This document shows, piece by piece, positions 25,921-42,507 of a DNA stretch of 64,000 nt. Source of the DNA: Nyssa sinensis (Eukaryota; Streptophyta; Magnoliopsida; Cornales; Nyssaceae); assembly GCA_008638375.1 (NCBI GenBank), contig CM018031.1, forward strand, positions 14,438,062 to 14,502,061, written 5' to 3'. The first letter of the stretch is position 1, and each line of letters opens with the position of its first letter. The notes below the pieces were generated by a model. It had not been told where the DNA came from. It saw only the letters and a program-made list of their open reading frames with translations, and did no database searches. The position numbers were made by a program, and so were the translations under genes.

Positions 25921-27365
25921 ATACATATGACACCAGTCAACTTTTACAGTTTTGTGCTTTGCTTTCAGCTTTGCCACTGTAGCAGGGTCGCCAAGTAAAA
26001 TAAATGAATTCTCATTCCTTTGATATTAACAAGGAGTCTCTCTATAAGTGTGGTTATAATTGTTATTCTGTTTCACGGTGCAATCCAGGGTTGTAGTATA
26101 ATTTTATTATATCTGAGATCATATGAGACTTGTACTTGGTTTGAACCTTCAATGCTAACAATAGTTAAATTATTCATTAGATGTTGATGCCAAACAGCTT
26201 GTTAGCCTGAGAGAAGCACAACTTCTATATCGACTTTCTGATGAGGTACCACATCTAAAATGTGTGGTCATTTGTAAACCTTCTATACTTTTCGTGACTT
26301 AGTCATCTCTTCATGTGTTGGATTCTGTTTATTGCAGCTTGCTGAAGACATGTTCAAGGATCATACAAGCAAACTTATTGAGGAGAACATATCAACTGCC
26401 TTCAGTATACTGAAGTCTAGAACAAGAGCAGCGTATGTTCATGAGTACCTGATTCAGTATTACACATATTACATTTTTTGGATAAACTTTTAAATACATT
26501 TTGGGTAAACCACTCATATGAAATTTATTTTAAGAATGTGAATAAGAGCATGTGAGCTTGCACACACTCCCCACTTCAAATTATTGTGCGTAATGATTTT
26601 TACTTTTATTTATTTATTTTTTCTGAGAGTTATGTTAAGAGTTCAGTTCACAATATTTAAATAATTTAATCTCTGTAGAATTAGCACTATCTAAAATGGA
26701 TTAGACTTTTCCGCAGGGAAGTCACTCAAGTCATCGAAGAGCTTGATAAGATACTGGCGTTTAATAATTTTCTAATCTCATTGATCCTGATGCTGGTCGC
26801 TTTGCTCGTGGGGGGCCAGTTTTGTTATTAGGTAGGGATGCTAACTGATTGCTTTCACATTCTTTATGGAGCTTATTAGTTTAACTTTCATACACCCCAA
26901 ACTTGTTTGCTGGAGTTGATGTGCATGCTTGGCTTAGGTGGTGAATATGACGGTGACAGAAAGATGGATGACTTGAAGCTCCTATATAGAGCATATGTTA
27001 CAGATTCTGTGTCAAGTGGTCGCATGGAAGAAAATAAGGTGCATAGGTTGTTTTGCTTATTTTTTTTCCCTGTGTTCTTCTTGTGCATGACCTGCCAAGT
27101 AACTATATTTCAAATGTTAGAATAAGAGCATTTCAGGGAAATGATATATTTTTGCTCTGTTTTTTTTTTTTTAACTGCTGTGACTTTACCTAGCAAGGTG
27201 GTACTGTTCAGATGAGTTTGGGTGAACTAATATTTTTTCATAAAGAGGTTTTTATTGCTTTTTCAAAAATTCAGATAATATTTTTTATAAGTAAAGAAAT
27301 TCAGATAACATTGGCCAGTAAAAAAAATTGAATGGCTATGGAAGCAACAAATAAACTCAGGTATT

Positions 27366-28034
27366 ACACCACCCAAGGATCAAAATATCATTTCGATGTA
27401 TAGTTTCGGTCTGTCCGGAAACGGAAACAGTTTCGAAAACATAATAGAAACGGATAAAAAATTGGAAACATGTGGAAACATAACTTAAAATTTATTTATT
27501 TATTCAAATAAGTCTATTTATTGAATATTTGTGCATGTTTAAGGCATATACATCATATTCATGATAAATGACATAATAGATATATACTATGTATATCTAC
27601 GAATGAGATAATTTGACAAAAGTTACATATAAAATGAAAAGTAAAAAAAATAGCGATTTAAACCTATTATAATTAGTAACTTAGTATTAAAATAGTTGTT
27701 TCTCTACACTTTATTTTCCCCTACTACTTTTCTATTATTTTAGGAAAAATAATAGAAATATATCTTCTTGTAATTTTGAGTCTTAATCTTTGAAAAATAA
27801 ATGGTTATTATTTTTTACTAACTTCTAGAATTATTGTTGATATAAAAGAAATTTTTCCTCTGATTCGGTATGTTTCTACTAGTTTCGGTATGTTTCCTAC
27901 GGAAACAATTTTGTTTCCATGGAAACATGTGAATTTCGATATTCTACTAGTGTTTCGTTTCGGTTCTTTGAGAAACGGAAACGTTTCGGCCGTTTCGATG
28001 GAAAAGAAACGAAACTTTGATCCTTGACACCACC
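27366..28034. mobile_element. hAT-type MITE copy A with 8-bp target duplication
   Basis: The element spans 27374-28026 and has inverted ends CAAGGATCAAA...TTTGATCCTTG. It is flanked by the direct 8-bp repeat ACACCACC at 27366-27373 and 28027-28034. Inside are repeated 'gtttc' and 'gaaac' motifs near both ends and AT-rich filler. It encodes nothing obvious. The 8-bp duplication points to a hAT transposase as mover. A second copy, reversed, is at 40776-41462. Confidence 0.88.
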
Positions 28035-28137
28035 TGTATTCTGAAGGTTACTTTTTTCTTGGGACATTGTGTTGCTTTTACTTAAATCCATGGCTGGAGA
28101 CTCTCTTTTAAAAAAATTTGTTTTCTTTGAGCCATTT

Positions 28138-28395
28138 AGTGTACCTGTAGCGCATTTGGATTGAAAGGAACAATCGTATCTTTGAAAATTTGGAGCTTTC
28201 TACTTCCTACTTTAGAGATGTTTTTTTGTGTTTATTATTTTTTTGGGCCAAAGAAGCCTTCCCTGTAAATGTCTCATCTTTTGTTGATTTTTTGGGATCT
28301 TTAAAACTGATGTAAAGCTTTTTTGGGTTTTTGCCCTTGTTGCCCTTCTGGGGCACCTTTATATATACTTCTTAGTTATCAAAAAAAGTGTACCT
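28138..28395 (+). mobile_element. 5'-truncated LINE 3' end with target duplication
   Basis: The fragment (28147-28387) encodes the last ~60 residues of an L1-type ORF2, starting IWIERNNRIFEN, followed by a short 3' UTR ending 'ttatcaaaaaaa'. It is flanked by the 9-bp direct repeat AGTGTACCT (28138-28146 and 28387-28395). It interrupts the region that replaced the middle of TIC110. Confidence 0.75.
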
Positions 28396-29109
28396 TGTAG
28401 AATCAAATGAGCCGAATAATTCTTATAGAAAAATATATACTTGTGGGGCTTCTTGCTTTGGATGGAAAATTTTCATGAAAGCCGAACCCAGTTTAGTATT
28501 TGCCGCAGTTAGCATTGCTTATGCTATCCCATAAATTTGTATTTCTGTTTGTTTAGCTCTTTCTTGTGTGGTGGATTAGATTGGAGTGTCCCAACTAAGT
28601 TATTGGACCTGCATAAAGGTGACACCACCTTTGATTTATGACAAAAAGGAAGAAAAAAAAAATGCACTTCGCCTTTGAATCAATGAATACTACAATTGAG
28701 AAGATCCATTCCACGATTTTTACATACTAAAATTGAGATGGGAGAATTGTTGAAGACAAATCTGAAATTATACATACCACAACTGTAAAGATCTATTCCA
28801 TGATTTTTGCACGGCTTCCTATTTTTTTGAGTGATTACGTGGCCTCTCCTTCAAGGATGACCATTCCAAACCCTTATGGTTGAAAATGAGAAACATGTTC
28901 ATAAAATGAGTGTAGCTAGAGTGGAGATCTTGAATGGCCATTCAAGAACTGATAAATTAAGAAATTAGTTTTTTTTGGTAGGTAACATAAGAAATGAGTT
29001 AATTTGTGACTTGTGAAAAATTGAGTGAGCAGGAACAGCCAATGAGGACAAGATGGAAATAGAGAATTGATATGGCTCAAGAGCTCAAAACTATAAAGCA
29101 TGGGTACTC

Positions 29110-29695
29110 TATTTTGACTTACGTATCAGTGTTGGACACATGTTGAATATGGACATGTTCAAATATGTCCTAGTTAGTGTCGAACATGCAAAAAAAAAAA
29201 AAAAGTATCCATTTTGTTTTTGTTTTTCTGAATTTCATACAAGGACACGTTAGGACATACTAGGGACACGTTTTGGACACAATTTTTAGATTTTTTTTTT
29301 TTTTCGGATTTTTTTCCTTATTTTTCTCTTCTTTTCCATTTTCATTTTGGATTATATATATATATATATATACATGTTTTTTCGTAGTTAACAAATCTGT
29401 TTTGAAACTTTGGATCATAAATGTTGATAATTAAATAAAGTTCTTGAATTTTTAGTTAATGATTTTGTTATTTAAATATTTTAATAATATTGTTGTGATT
29501 TGTGTACTTTTATGTTAATTTTGATTGAATTAATTTTAGGTTTTTTTTATATGGTTATATAAAATAATAAAAAATATATCTTCTACGCATCCCTGACGTA
29601 TTCGTCTCTTGCATTTTTGAGAAACGCCGGAGGTGTCCGTGTCATGCTTTATTCGTGTCTTGTTTTGTATCCGTGCTTCTAAGGCTTAAAAGGAA
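29110..29695 (-). mobile_element. MITE-like element, second family, copy A
   Basis: Read in reverse complement, it matches 30863-31130 over most of that length. Shared landmarks include 'acggacac', 'tttctcaaaaa', 'atataacca', 'attaacataaaa' and 'aatattattaaaatattt'. The ends read approximately 'agaagcacgg' against 'agaagtacag'. It has no coding capacity. Confidence 0.55.
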
Positions 29696-30859
29696 GGAGT
29701 TCCAAGAACAAGTGGAATGCACAGGGAATTGGTTTTGGAGGTGAGAAAGATAATGATGGCTTATAATCTAATTGAAAATTGGCTACAGGTAGACTTTAGT
29801 AGCGAAATATGGCCATAAGCCTTTATTGTTGTTATTGTTGAGGTGGAGAATTGATTCTTGTTATTTGAATTAATTTATATATAAATTAATATTATACTTT
29901 TTTAATTTCTTAGGATATATATATATAAGATACTAATTTTTTTTTTCTTTTGAAAAGTATAAGATAGCTAAATTCTATATTTCTTTTTTTCCCCCCATGT
30001 TTGTAGAACTTTATTGATTAAATTATTGGTGCAACAAATGCGCACGTAGATAGTGTGCTTAAAAGAAAGATTTTGTTTGGTGCAAGAATTCCTACTTGGT
30101 GACCTTATTCAACAATCAGGGCCTGCTTCTTCACTATCAAAATGAATCCCTACGTTCTTCCGTTTTCTACTGTTGTCTTGCTTTTGCTGGAATCTGTTTT
30201 TTTCGTTAATTGCTTGCCTTGCCTTGCCTTGTTCTCGTTGTCTTGCTTTTGAGTTGGATCCGCGGACGAGGAGGGGCTAGTGTCCAATACTTATCAGGAT
30301 CAACACTACCCAACAAATACATGCATTGCAAAAAGCCAATTCTACAACCAATTATTATTAATATTATCATTATTATTTTTATTTTTTATGTATGCTTGAA
30401 GTTCGAGTCCTAGCTTGCTCATTCAAGCCCAAGATTGGCTCAACTTTGCTTGTTGAGATTTTTAGGGAGAAGAGTCCAGTCTTGTCCATTTTGTACCCAG
30501 ACCCCTTGGACACTTTAAGTGATGTTAAGTTGGTAAGAGTACAAGTATCTGAATATGATGTGGATTAATGAATTTTGATTATCCAAGGCTCAATATAGTA
30601 GGACTCGAGTCAAGATTAAGATGAAAGATAACATGCATTATCTATTAGGTGACAACGTGGTCGAGGTTGGTAAGTTTCAGTGTAGATTTCTAGAACAATA
30701 CAAGTATGGTGTGTTAACTAATTGAACCAACTTAAGTTGATGAGGTTGGCACACTGTTTTGACGCAATTATATGACTCGTGATATTCCTTCTTATGTTCA
30801 AATAGGACTTGTTCTTGTTCTTTTGACGCATTGATTTTATATATATATATATATATACA

Positions 30860-31245
30860 CACTAAGAAGTACAGATACGGACACGGGACATGGATGCGAT
30901 GTGATGCGATACGATACGACACGGACACACAGGCACGTTATTTCTCAAAAAAAAAGGATACGGACACGTTGAATATATATAATTTTTTTATATTTTTTAT
31001 ATGACCACATAATAAAAATTTAATGTTATTTCAATTAAAATTAACATAAAACACACAAATTTAAAAATATTATTAAAATATTAAAATAACAAAACCATTA
31101 AATAAAAATTAAAGAATTTCTTCATTTAATCATCAACATCCATGATTCAAGTGTCCGGACATGTGTCCAGGAAAATGTCCAAGAGTGTCGGTGTCCGACA
31201 CAGACACATGAGCCAAAATAAAATGTCTGTACTTCATAGTATATA
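30860..31245 (+). mobile_element. MITE-like element, second family, copy B
   Basis: It starts 'aagaagtacagatacggaca' and ends near 'tgtctgtacttcatag', so the ends form an imperfect inverted repeat around AAGTACAGA. It is flanked by (AT)n tracts that hide any target duplication. It is the inverted partner of 29110-29695. Confidence 0.55.
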
Positions 31246-31469
31246 TATATATCCCAAATGTTGTCTTCATTAGTTCATTATGTGTACAAGTATGTGAAAA
31301 TGCACATAATCTTCTGTGCAATTAGATGATATATACTTAAAGGTACGAGGGATTGGTTTCTTAAGTTGGCAGTTTACCTGAACTTTCAATCACCAAAATT
31401 GACCCACAGAATGTGATGTTGGTTTGTTACTCAGGTTGCACTAGATGCAAGAGTGAGCTAATTTCAGTA

Positions 31470-32400
31470 GGTCGAGTTGAGGGAGTACAAGGAGTTTGGT
31501 CGTGGGGTGGGGGCTCTCCCTACGGTGTACTTTGGTTTACCACTGGGAGCTTCTTCCGGAGGATGTGGTGGTGGAAAGGTTTCAAAGAAAGTTGATGTGG
31601 TTGAAAGCGGCAATATTTGTCTAAGGGTGGCCGAGTCACTCTCATCAAGAGTGCATTGGCCAACCTTCCCACATATGTCATGTCTCTTCTTCTGATGCCG
31701 GTTTTTGTGGGGAAGAAATTGGAGAAAGCTTCAACCAGACTTTCTTTGGGAGGGGAACGAAGGGAAGAGGAAAATTTATCTTGTGAGCTGGGATAAATGA
31801 AACGTCCATTGGATGAAGGTGGCTTGGGCTTCAAAGATATGCGGTTATTCAGTAAAGTTCTGCTAGGTAAATGGATGTGGAGATATGGGAAAGAAAATCA
31901 AGCTATGTGGAGGAGCGTCATTGCAATTAAATATGGTGAGAGGAGGGTGGTTCTCTGATGAAATCAGGGAGGCCTATGGGTCTGGTGTTTGGAAAGCTAT
32001 TCAGAAGGGGAGGGAGGATTTTAGGAAGTTGGTGGGCTTTGAGGTGGGTGATGGAGTTGGGGTGCGTTTTTGGGATGATCCGTGGTGCAGGGAAGTGAGC
32101 TAAAAGATAAATTCCTCTCTGTCCTATTGCCTCCAATAAGGAGGCATTGGTGCTGGATTGGGTGGATTTTGTGGGGGGCTGAGATTGGTGTGGGGCCCTT
32201 GTTTCCGTAGGAATCTTCATGATTGGGAGATGAGGGAGGTGGAGGAGCTAATGACTTTGTTGAGTAGGCATGTGGTAAGGAGGGGGAGGGAGGACTCTTT
32301 GATTTGAAGGATTGACAAGCAAAGGACGTTTTCAGTGAGGTCTTTTTTATCTCTTTTTGATTGGGAAAAAGGAAGACGTATTTCCTTGGTAATTGATTTC
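31470..32400 (+). pseudogene. LINE reverse transcriptase C-terminal region, decayed
   Basis: Across several frames it encodes typical plant LINE ORF2 text: YFGLPLGASSG at ~31530, GRVTLIKSALANLP at ~31628, then DEGGLGFKDMRLFSKVLLGK at ~31816, and WEMREVEELMTLLS at ~32224. Many stops and frameshifts are present. It is the largest insert in the gap of the TIC110 pseudogene. Confidence 0.75.
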
Positions 32401-32737
32401 GAAGACTATTGACCTTCAGACCCAACACTGTTTCAAAGCACGCCACACATCGGAGAGATCTAAAATCACCATTAATACAATTATGTGGAATTATGGAATA
32501 GAAGAGCTTATGAATAGTAATTTTTCCAGGAAAAGTTATTTTCATAACAATAAAATTTCATTGTGGAGATTGTAGTAATAATGTATCAGATTTTATAATA
32601 TAAAAAAGGTGCCAGAGGAGGTGCATCCCAAGTACAAAACAGGTGGATTGATAATTTTTGTGATGCCATACAAAATGATTTTTTTTAATCTAAATTGAAT
32701 GTCTCCTTAGCTTCAAATGACTTTGATAATCCATGCT

Positions 32738-34064
32738 GGTCAGAAAGATATTCATGAACTACATACAACGATCATGTGTAGCTGGGAGCCATACTGAAGC
32801 TGCAAAAGAGCTAAAAAAGATGATAGCATTCAACACCTTGGTTGTGACTGAATTAGTAGCAGCCATAAAAGGAGAATCATATAACTCTATGTCGGAAGAG
32901 CCCATTAAGGAGGAAGAAAAACAGATAGACAAAGATGAGGAAGGGAGTCTCTTCAGTCCATTCGAAAAGAAAGACCTAGCAAGGAACTTGCTGCAAAGTT
33001 GGAGAAGCAAAGCAGACAGAGAGAACTCTCAAAGATGATCTTCCAGAAAGGGATAGGACCGATCTCTACAAGACATACTTGCTATTTTGTCTAACAGGAG
33101 AAGTCACCAGAATTCCGTTTGGTGCACAAATCACAACAAAGAAGGGTTGATTCTGACTATATTTTACTAAACCAGCTTGGTGGAATCCTAGGCATGACTG
33201 GCAAGGAGATTGGGGAAGTACATAGGAGCTTGGCCGAGCAGGGTTTCAGGCAACAAGCTGAGGTGATTTTAGCTGATCGTCAGGTTGACGAAAACCAAGT
33301 TGGCTTGCCGCCTCAGTATGCTAAAAAAATAATTAAAGCATAACAACTACAGAATTGGCAGCTGCCCTTGGAACTGCTGTCGGTCAGGGGAGGCTCAGTG
33401 TAAAGGAGATAAGAGAACTGAAAGAAACTGGTGTCGACTTAGACAGCATGATATCAGAGAGCTAATGCGAGAACCTCTTTAAGAAAAGTATGGATGAAAT
33501 TTTCTCATCTGGTATTGGAGAGTTTGATGAAGAGGAAGTGTATCAGAAATTTCCTCTAGACCTTAACATTAATGCTGAGAAGTCAAAAAGGGTTGTTCAT
33601 GAGCTTGCAAGAACCAGATTATCAAATTCGCTGATTCAGGCTGTAGCACTGTTAAGGCAGAGAAACTGTCCAGGAGTGGTATGGATGTGTGTGTGTGTGT
33701 GTGATGTATTTTTTCATCTTGGCAGCCTGTGACTTGTGTTTGATAAATTTTGAGCGCAAACGGTAAAAAATTTAATGCATAAACTGCTGGATCTAAAAAA
33801 CTTATTTTGTTCTTGTAGGTTGCCTTTCTCAAGTGACTTGCTTGCTTGTGACAAGGCTGTACCTTCACAGCCATTATCATGGGAGGTGCCCGAGGAATTA
33901 ACTGATCTCTTTGTTATATACTTGAAGAGTGACCCATCACCCGAAAAACTGTCCCGGTTACAGTATCTGCTGAACATAAGTGTGATTCAACAGCAGAAGC
34001 TCTAAGAGGGGCGGGGGACAGAGGACTGCCCGTTGGAGCAGTGGAGGAAGAGTTTGTATTTTAA
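32738..34064 (+). pseudogene. TIC110: TIC110 pseudogene, 3' block
   Basis: Coding similarity to TIC110 resumes at KIFMNYIQRS and AKELKKMIAFNTLVVTELV. It continues through LNQLGGILGMTGKEI, VGLPPQYAKKIIKA, GQGRLSVKEIRELKETGVDL and FDEEEVYQKFPLDLNINAEK to VVHELARTRLSNSLIQAV. After an intron (~33680-33820) comes LLACDKAVPSQPLSWEVPEE and the family's C-terminal EEEFVF-stop at 34064. Lesions seen include a frameshift near 33000, a stop at about 33100, a short deletion near 33290, a stop at about 33462 and a 2-nt insertion near 33980. Together with the 5' block this is one gene copy whose central exons have been lost. Confidence 0.88.
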
Positions 34065-34944
34065 ATTTTGTAACCAGATAGGTGTTTTAGACACGGCAAA
34101 TGGGTTCTGAGCCCACGCGGCTGAGTCACATATTTTTGCTCTCTTTTCTTCATAAATGAAAAAAGTGAAATTTGTCATATAGTTGTTATAATATGAAATA
34201 TTTAAATCATTGTCAAATTTTGATATGAACAACAACTATGGAGTTTCTCGGTACTTGCATCAGCCACATGGAACTGGCATCACTAGGAATTATTGCTCTC
34301 CCATTAACACAATTTTTATAGAAATATGTAGCGCGGCAGGTGAGTTTGCTTGAGGTGGGCGGCCGCAGACACCGCACTAGTTTGGTTTATGCTTCCACAA
34401 AGCCACGAGTCAATAAGGAGGGTGCATGTAGCTTGCAAAGAATACAATTTACCTTCTCTGCACTTTTTTGGACCGCTTGCAGACAATTATCTTCCATCCA
34501 ATTTTCTGAAGCTCCTTTGAGTTCTATGTCTAGTATATCAACTTTCGGCCCTCTAATGTGGTAAGGTCAACTCATTTGAAAACATCCTTAATATTCTCAT
34601 TTACAGTCAACCCAAGTTAGTAATCTCTAATAAGGAACAACATTTTTAAGTAATCAATTTTATTATAGGATGGATAATTAATAATTTTATTACTTAATTA
34701 TTAATATTTTTGTTTATTCTTTTGTATGATATTATTTTTTATTATGATATTTCTTAGTAATTATATTTATTAAAATTATTTGGAGTAAAAATAATATAAG
34801 TGAGAAAAATATAACATAACAAGAACAGTTTTATTAGTTCAAAAGGACATTAAGTGTTTTATAATAACTAACGTTGAGCATCAAATGTATTTTATTATGA
34901 AAGAATAAAATGATGAAAAATTCATATAACGTCTTCTTTTGTAT

Positions 34945-35060
34945 TAAAAGTTTTATTATTCGTCCTCTTGGAAGAATGGGGAGTCGAATCTAAAACTTTT
35001 CACAAAGAAAGTATTTTGCTAAAGGCCCCAGGACCAATTGATCCACCCCTTAGGGATTTT
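34945..35060 (-). mobile_element. Probable tRNA-derived SINE on minus strand
   Basis: Read on -, it has an A-box-like 'gtggatcaattggtc' and, about 50 bp on, a B-box-like 'gattcgactcccc'. The order and spacing fit a tRNA-derived head. Ends were not resolved. Confidence 0.5.
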
Positions 35061-35182
35061 TATCAAAAGTCATATACATATAAATAATACTTTCTAATTA
35101 ATAAAAATATAAGTAAATTTAATAATTTTAATAATTCATAATTTTTTTATATCAAATGTTTATTAATTATAAGAGAATTGAC

Positions 35183-35330
35183 CGACCATCCAAGGGCTGT
35201 GACAGAGCGATAAGGATGTTGAAGATAAAATTCAAGTGTCTCGAATTCGGGTCTCCTCTTTGCTAATCGTTGACAGTTAGAGATTAAAAGATAGAGCTGA
35301 TTGTCACTGAAAAAAAAGAACCAGGATACC
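35183..35330 (+). mobile_element. Probable tRNA-derived SINE, same family as 14715
   Basis: A tRNA-like head has 'ctcgaattcgggtctcc' as B box. The body 'gctaatcgttgacagttaga' is shared with 14715-14860, and an A-rich end follows. Confidence 0.5.
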
Positions 35331-38201
35331 CCGACCGAACCATAAAAAAAAAAAAAAAAGAAGCAAATTGACCTAACATTAAACAGTAATGGAGTCCATA
35401 AACACTTCATTTTTTATTTTATGCTAAAATGATCCTATTAGTGTTTTTGAAACCTATCCAAAGTCCATCTCTATAAGCAAGCAAGCAATGTGGCAATGCA
35501 TTATAATAGCTGAGCCCACGCAAAGCACCAATTCAATTGCTGACATTATAATAGTAGAGAAAGAGAAGGCAGTAGCTGTTAGAATTTGCTGGCGAACAGA
35601 AGCCCCAGATTCTAGAATCTGTTTTCCAAATTACAAAATTGTCAAACCCACTGAATGAAATGACAACTGTACTTTTAGTCATGGGTATCTAGAAGTGGAA
35701 AATACCCACACTTGACAGGATGCCTAAATACCAAGTTTGGATATTAACGCTGTGTTTCGTACCCTAAAAATCCATGCCTTCAAATTGAAATTGGAGAAAA
35801 ACTAGTTTAGAGTTTGAACTATGGCTTTAAATTTTAATTTTAAAGCATGGATACAAGAAAATTGAACTTTGGCTGCAAAAAATTAGTGGCACTTTCATAA
35901 ATCGTTGCTAATTGACTGCATATTATAATAACTGCTGCTAATTAGTGACGGATTACAATCTTTGGCAACTCTTACAGTCACCACTTATTGTTTAGAGATG
36001 ATGTCGTTTTGAGGAATGCAAAAATGTCAGTTTATACTAAATCACCACTAATTAAGAGCAGCTGACAATGATATGGATATAGCGACGACTGTAAAATAAT
36101 TTATGTGATCACGGAATCCATACTTCACCATAGGGCTGTATGATTAATTTTAAAATAAGAGGGTTTAAATATCATGAGATCAGTAAAAGCATTCTTAGCA
36201 CAATCATCTTCCTTTTTTTTACTTCTTTTTTTTCTTTGAAATCCTAGCCATTCATTAGCGTCAACTAATTGTAAATTCCTATTAACCTCTCATTCTCTTA
36301 CCAACTCTACTTTTCGCATTAGAAATGAGAAGATAATGTTACTGGACAACTGTCTGACTTTTCTTACACTCTTAAAACCCTAACAACCATCGAGCCCCAA
36401 TCTTAAACTAAAAACGCAAATATAAGAAGCCTAGGTGCACAGAGGCTTGATAGTCCACCAAATATGATGTTATAGGTGGCCATATTTTCTGAACAAAGCG
36501 CCCAATACAATCCCTGTTTTGTGCATGCAGTTTCATTCAAGGCCGGATATCTATAATTAATTAATACTAAAATTTGTTGAACCATTTGAAAGTTAGGAGA
36601 AGGTAGCTTTCATTCCATGAAAAGGATAGGCATCCACCTTGGATTAATGGTAAACCGCCATCCTAAAAATTTCATTCATTCAACGCCAAGGAAGTGTCAG
36701 TGTTCAATAAGTCCAAACTATTGTTGCTGTTGTGCTTATCCATCTTGTTTTATTTCAACTTTCAACTCATCCCCTCTTTTAAACCATTACCAAGTTTTAT
36801 TTTTAAAACAATACTTAACACCAAATTACTATCAGAAAAACTTCTTTTTATCTGTTTTAATCACAATCTGTCACGTATATATTATACAAATATTATTTTT
36901 TTTAAAATTTTTAGTTAAAATTAAATAATGACATGATATTTATATAATTACATACATGACAAAATAAAAATGATGACTCAAAATAGGAGAAAATTTCTCT
37001 TACCTGATTTAGAATCAAATTATGTCTTAATTTTTATTAACGCTAATGTGAACTTTTTAGACTTTGCAATATTCTCTTCCTCGTCAAAAGATCATTTTTT
37101 CAAAGGCTTCTTTTAATTAATGTTTTTTAAATATTTTACTTGTTGAAGGAGACCAGAAGATTCTAAAGTTTGGGGGAACAGCAAAATATGGATTTGAAAC
37201 TAAGTTTAAAGCAAAAAGGGTATAAAAAAATTATGCTCTAGAGTCATTGACTTATCAGATTCCTTGTGACAAATTTGTTCACACTTAACCACCACCCTCA
37301 AGTTTGTCAAAATGTCAAAACCAAGCCATTATTTTTACCCCTTTTCTACCCATAGGATGGACATGCTTCTGTCATCTCTATTTTTTTTCACTCATTATTT
37401 TTTTTTTGGCTCGTATCCGTTTCAAAGGGTAGTGTAAAAGTATTATTTGAATTAAATAATTATTTAAGTTAAACAATTAGATATTTGAATGAACGGTTAA
37501 AAAATACTTAACAACTACTAAATAGGATATCATACTAGACTTAACTCATTTAATAGAAAAACTAGACTCCCTAGCTTAATTCAAATCATACTTAATAAAA
37601 AAGCGTAGTCAATAAAAATAATTTGAAATTTGGTCTAAAAAAATATTAAATGTTTTTAAAATACTGATCCAAACATTAGTAGAATGTGTAGTGTAGTGCA
37701 GAAGTAAATCTCTTTATAAAATGGGTTATGTTTGAAAAACGATTTCATATGACATCATCGAGTGTAAGGGTCATATATGAATTAATGGTAGAAAGAATTT
37801 TCACTATTTTGAGGTTATTTCAAAACTTTATTATCAAAGTAGGATTTTTTTTTTTATTTTTTTTCTTCTTATCAAAGTAGAGTTGGTTTTTAAAAGACGA
37901 TGAAAATGTTAATTCAAGTAATGTATTTGTTACAAAAATTAATTCTTAGACAAAAATCTATGTTTTCAATATAAAAAGGTAACTTGAAGCGATACTTCAT
38001 TAATACTTTCAGCCATATACTAATTAACATTTTCTTCGATCCTATGTCAACATTTAACTGTAGCAGGGGGCATAAGGAATAACTTTTCATTTTGGTTTTT
38101 CTTTCCTCTCCTTTGACCTTTTTTTTTTCCTTTCAATTTTTTAATTACAGCTTTGAGCTATGTCCATTATTGCAGTGTCAAATAGTCCAGCAAGGTGCGT
38201 C

Positions 38202-38210
38202 TATAAAATA
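38202..38210 (+). promoter_or_regulatory. TATA box of the peroxidase gene
   Basis: A TATAAAATA motif lies 94 bp upstream of the ATG at 38296, a normal distance for a plant promoter with a ~60-bp leader. Confidence 0.6.
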
Positions 38211-38295
38211 GCGTTTCTCGTAGAGCTTTCCCAAACATAAAACGCAAGCCTTTTTAATTATCTTCCTCTCTTTCGTCTCTCTTCTAAGAAAAAAA

Positions 38296-42034
<3,739 letters not shown>

Positions 42035-42507
42035 GCCCTTTGGCATTGAATAAACTTGTCCCCTGTGTTGTTTTCTCGTAATTTAGTGTACGCATTAAAT
42101 AAAAGTGATATATCCAAATGTATATATATCACTAATCACTCGAACTTTCTTTATTGGTTTTGCTTGTGTAGTTTCTGATCTTCCAAGAGTTTAGTATAAA
42201 CTGTAAAGAGTCCTTTGTTTTGTGTGAAAGGAATAAAAACTGACCCTCAACAAATCAAAATGAACCTTTTATTTCTTCATCGTCTCTCTAGCAAGAACAT
42301 AATTGACACAGTGACATTTGCAAATTCATGACATAATATGGCTGAGTAATATACTTCATTACAATGACACAATAACAACTTTCCCAACGATCAGTGGACA
42401 AGAATGTGGCATGCAGTGATATGCTAATTAGTTAACCTTTCTGCAACTCATCTTGATCTCTCCATTACCTATTTTGATCATAGAAGCACCAAAGTCTTTC
42501 CCAAATG

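Larger units (their letters stand above)
22502..27038 (+). pseudogene. TIC110: TIC110 pseudogene, 5' block (exons 1-10)
   Basis: Exon order and sequence match plant TIC110, the inner-envelope channel/scaffold of the chloroplast import machinery. Exon 1 (22502-23044) has FGGKKELRGLQSLVDAMSPP, the Gly/Ala-rich hydrophobic segment and LNSCVPEVTVVNLHNYV. Later exons by eye are 24178-24236, 24710-24831, 24951-25020, 25113-25211, 25441-25507, 26181-26245, 26338-26432, 26717-26830 and 26938-27038. Lesions seen: a frameshift in the N-terminal (transit-peptide-like) part; a second pair that puts the Ala/Gly stretch out of frame and then restores it; an AGG-TGA stop in exon 4; a damaged donor after exon 4; and a deletion/frameshift in exon 9. 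The introns are retained, so this is a decayed duplicate rather than a processed copy. The following exons of a normal gene are missing. Confidence 0.88.
34066..38200. other. Intergenic region between TIC110 pseudogene and peroxidase
   Basis: AT-rich DNA with two probable SINEs (listed). A slightly GC-richer stretch lies at about 34330-34565 and has no recognisable product. A degenerate block at about 35870-36090 has 'ctaattagtgacgg'-like text reminiscent of worn CACTA subterminal repeats. No gene was recognised. Confidence 0.45.

Noticed and set aside
31520..32545. Long open frames on - (up to 174 residues)
   Set aside because: They are antisense shadows of the decayed LINE on +, which has clear reverse-transcriptase motifs.
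35870..36090. Possible third CACTA element
   Set aside because: Only a few diverged 'ctaattagtgacg' words are present, with no CACTA terminus or duplication.
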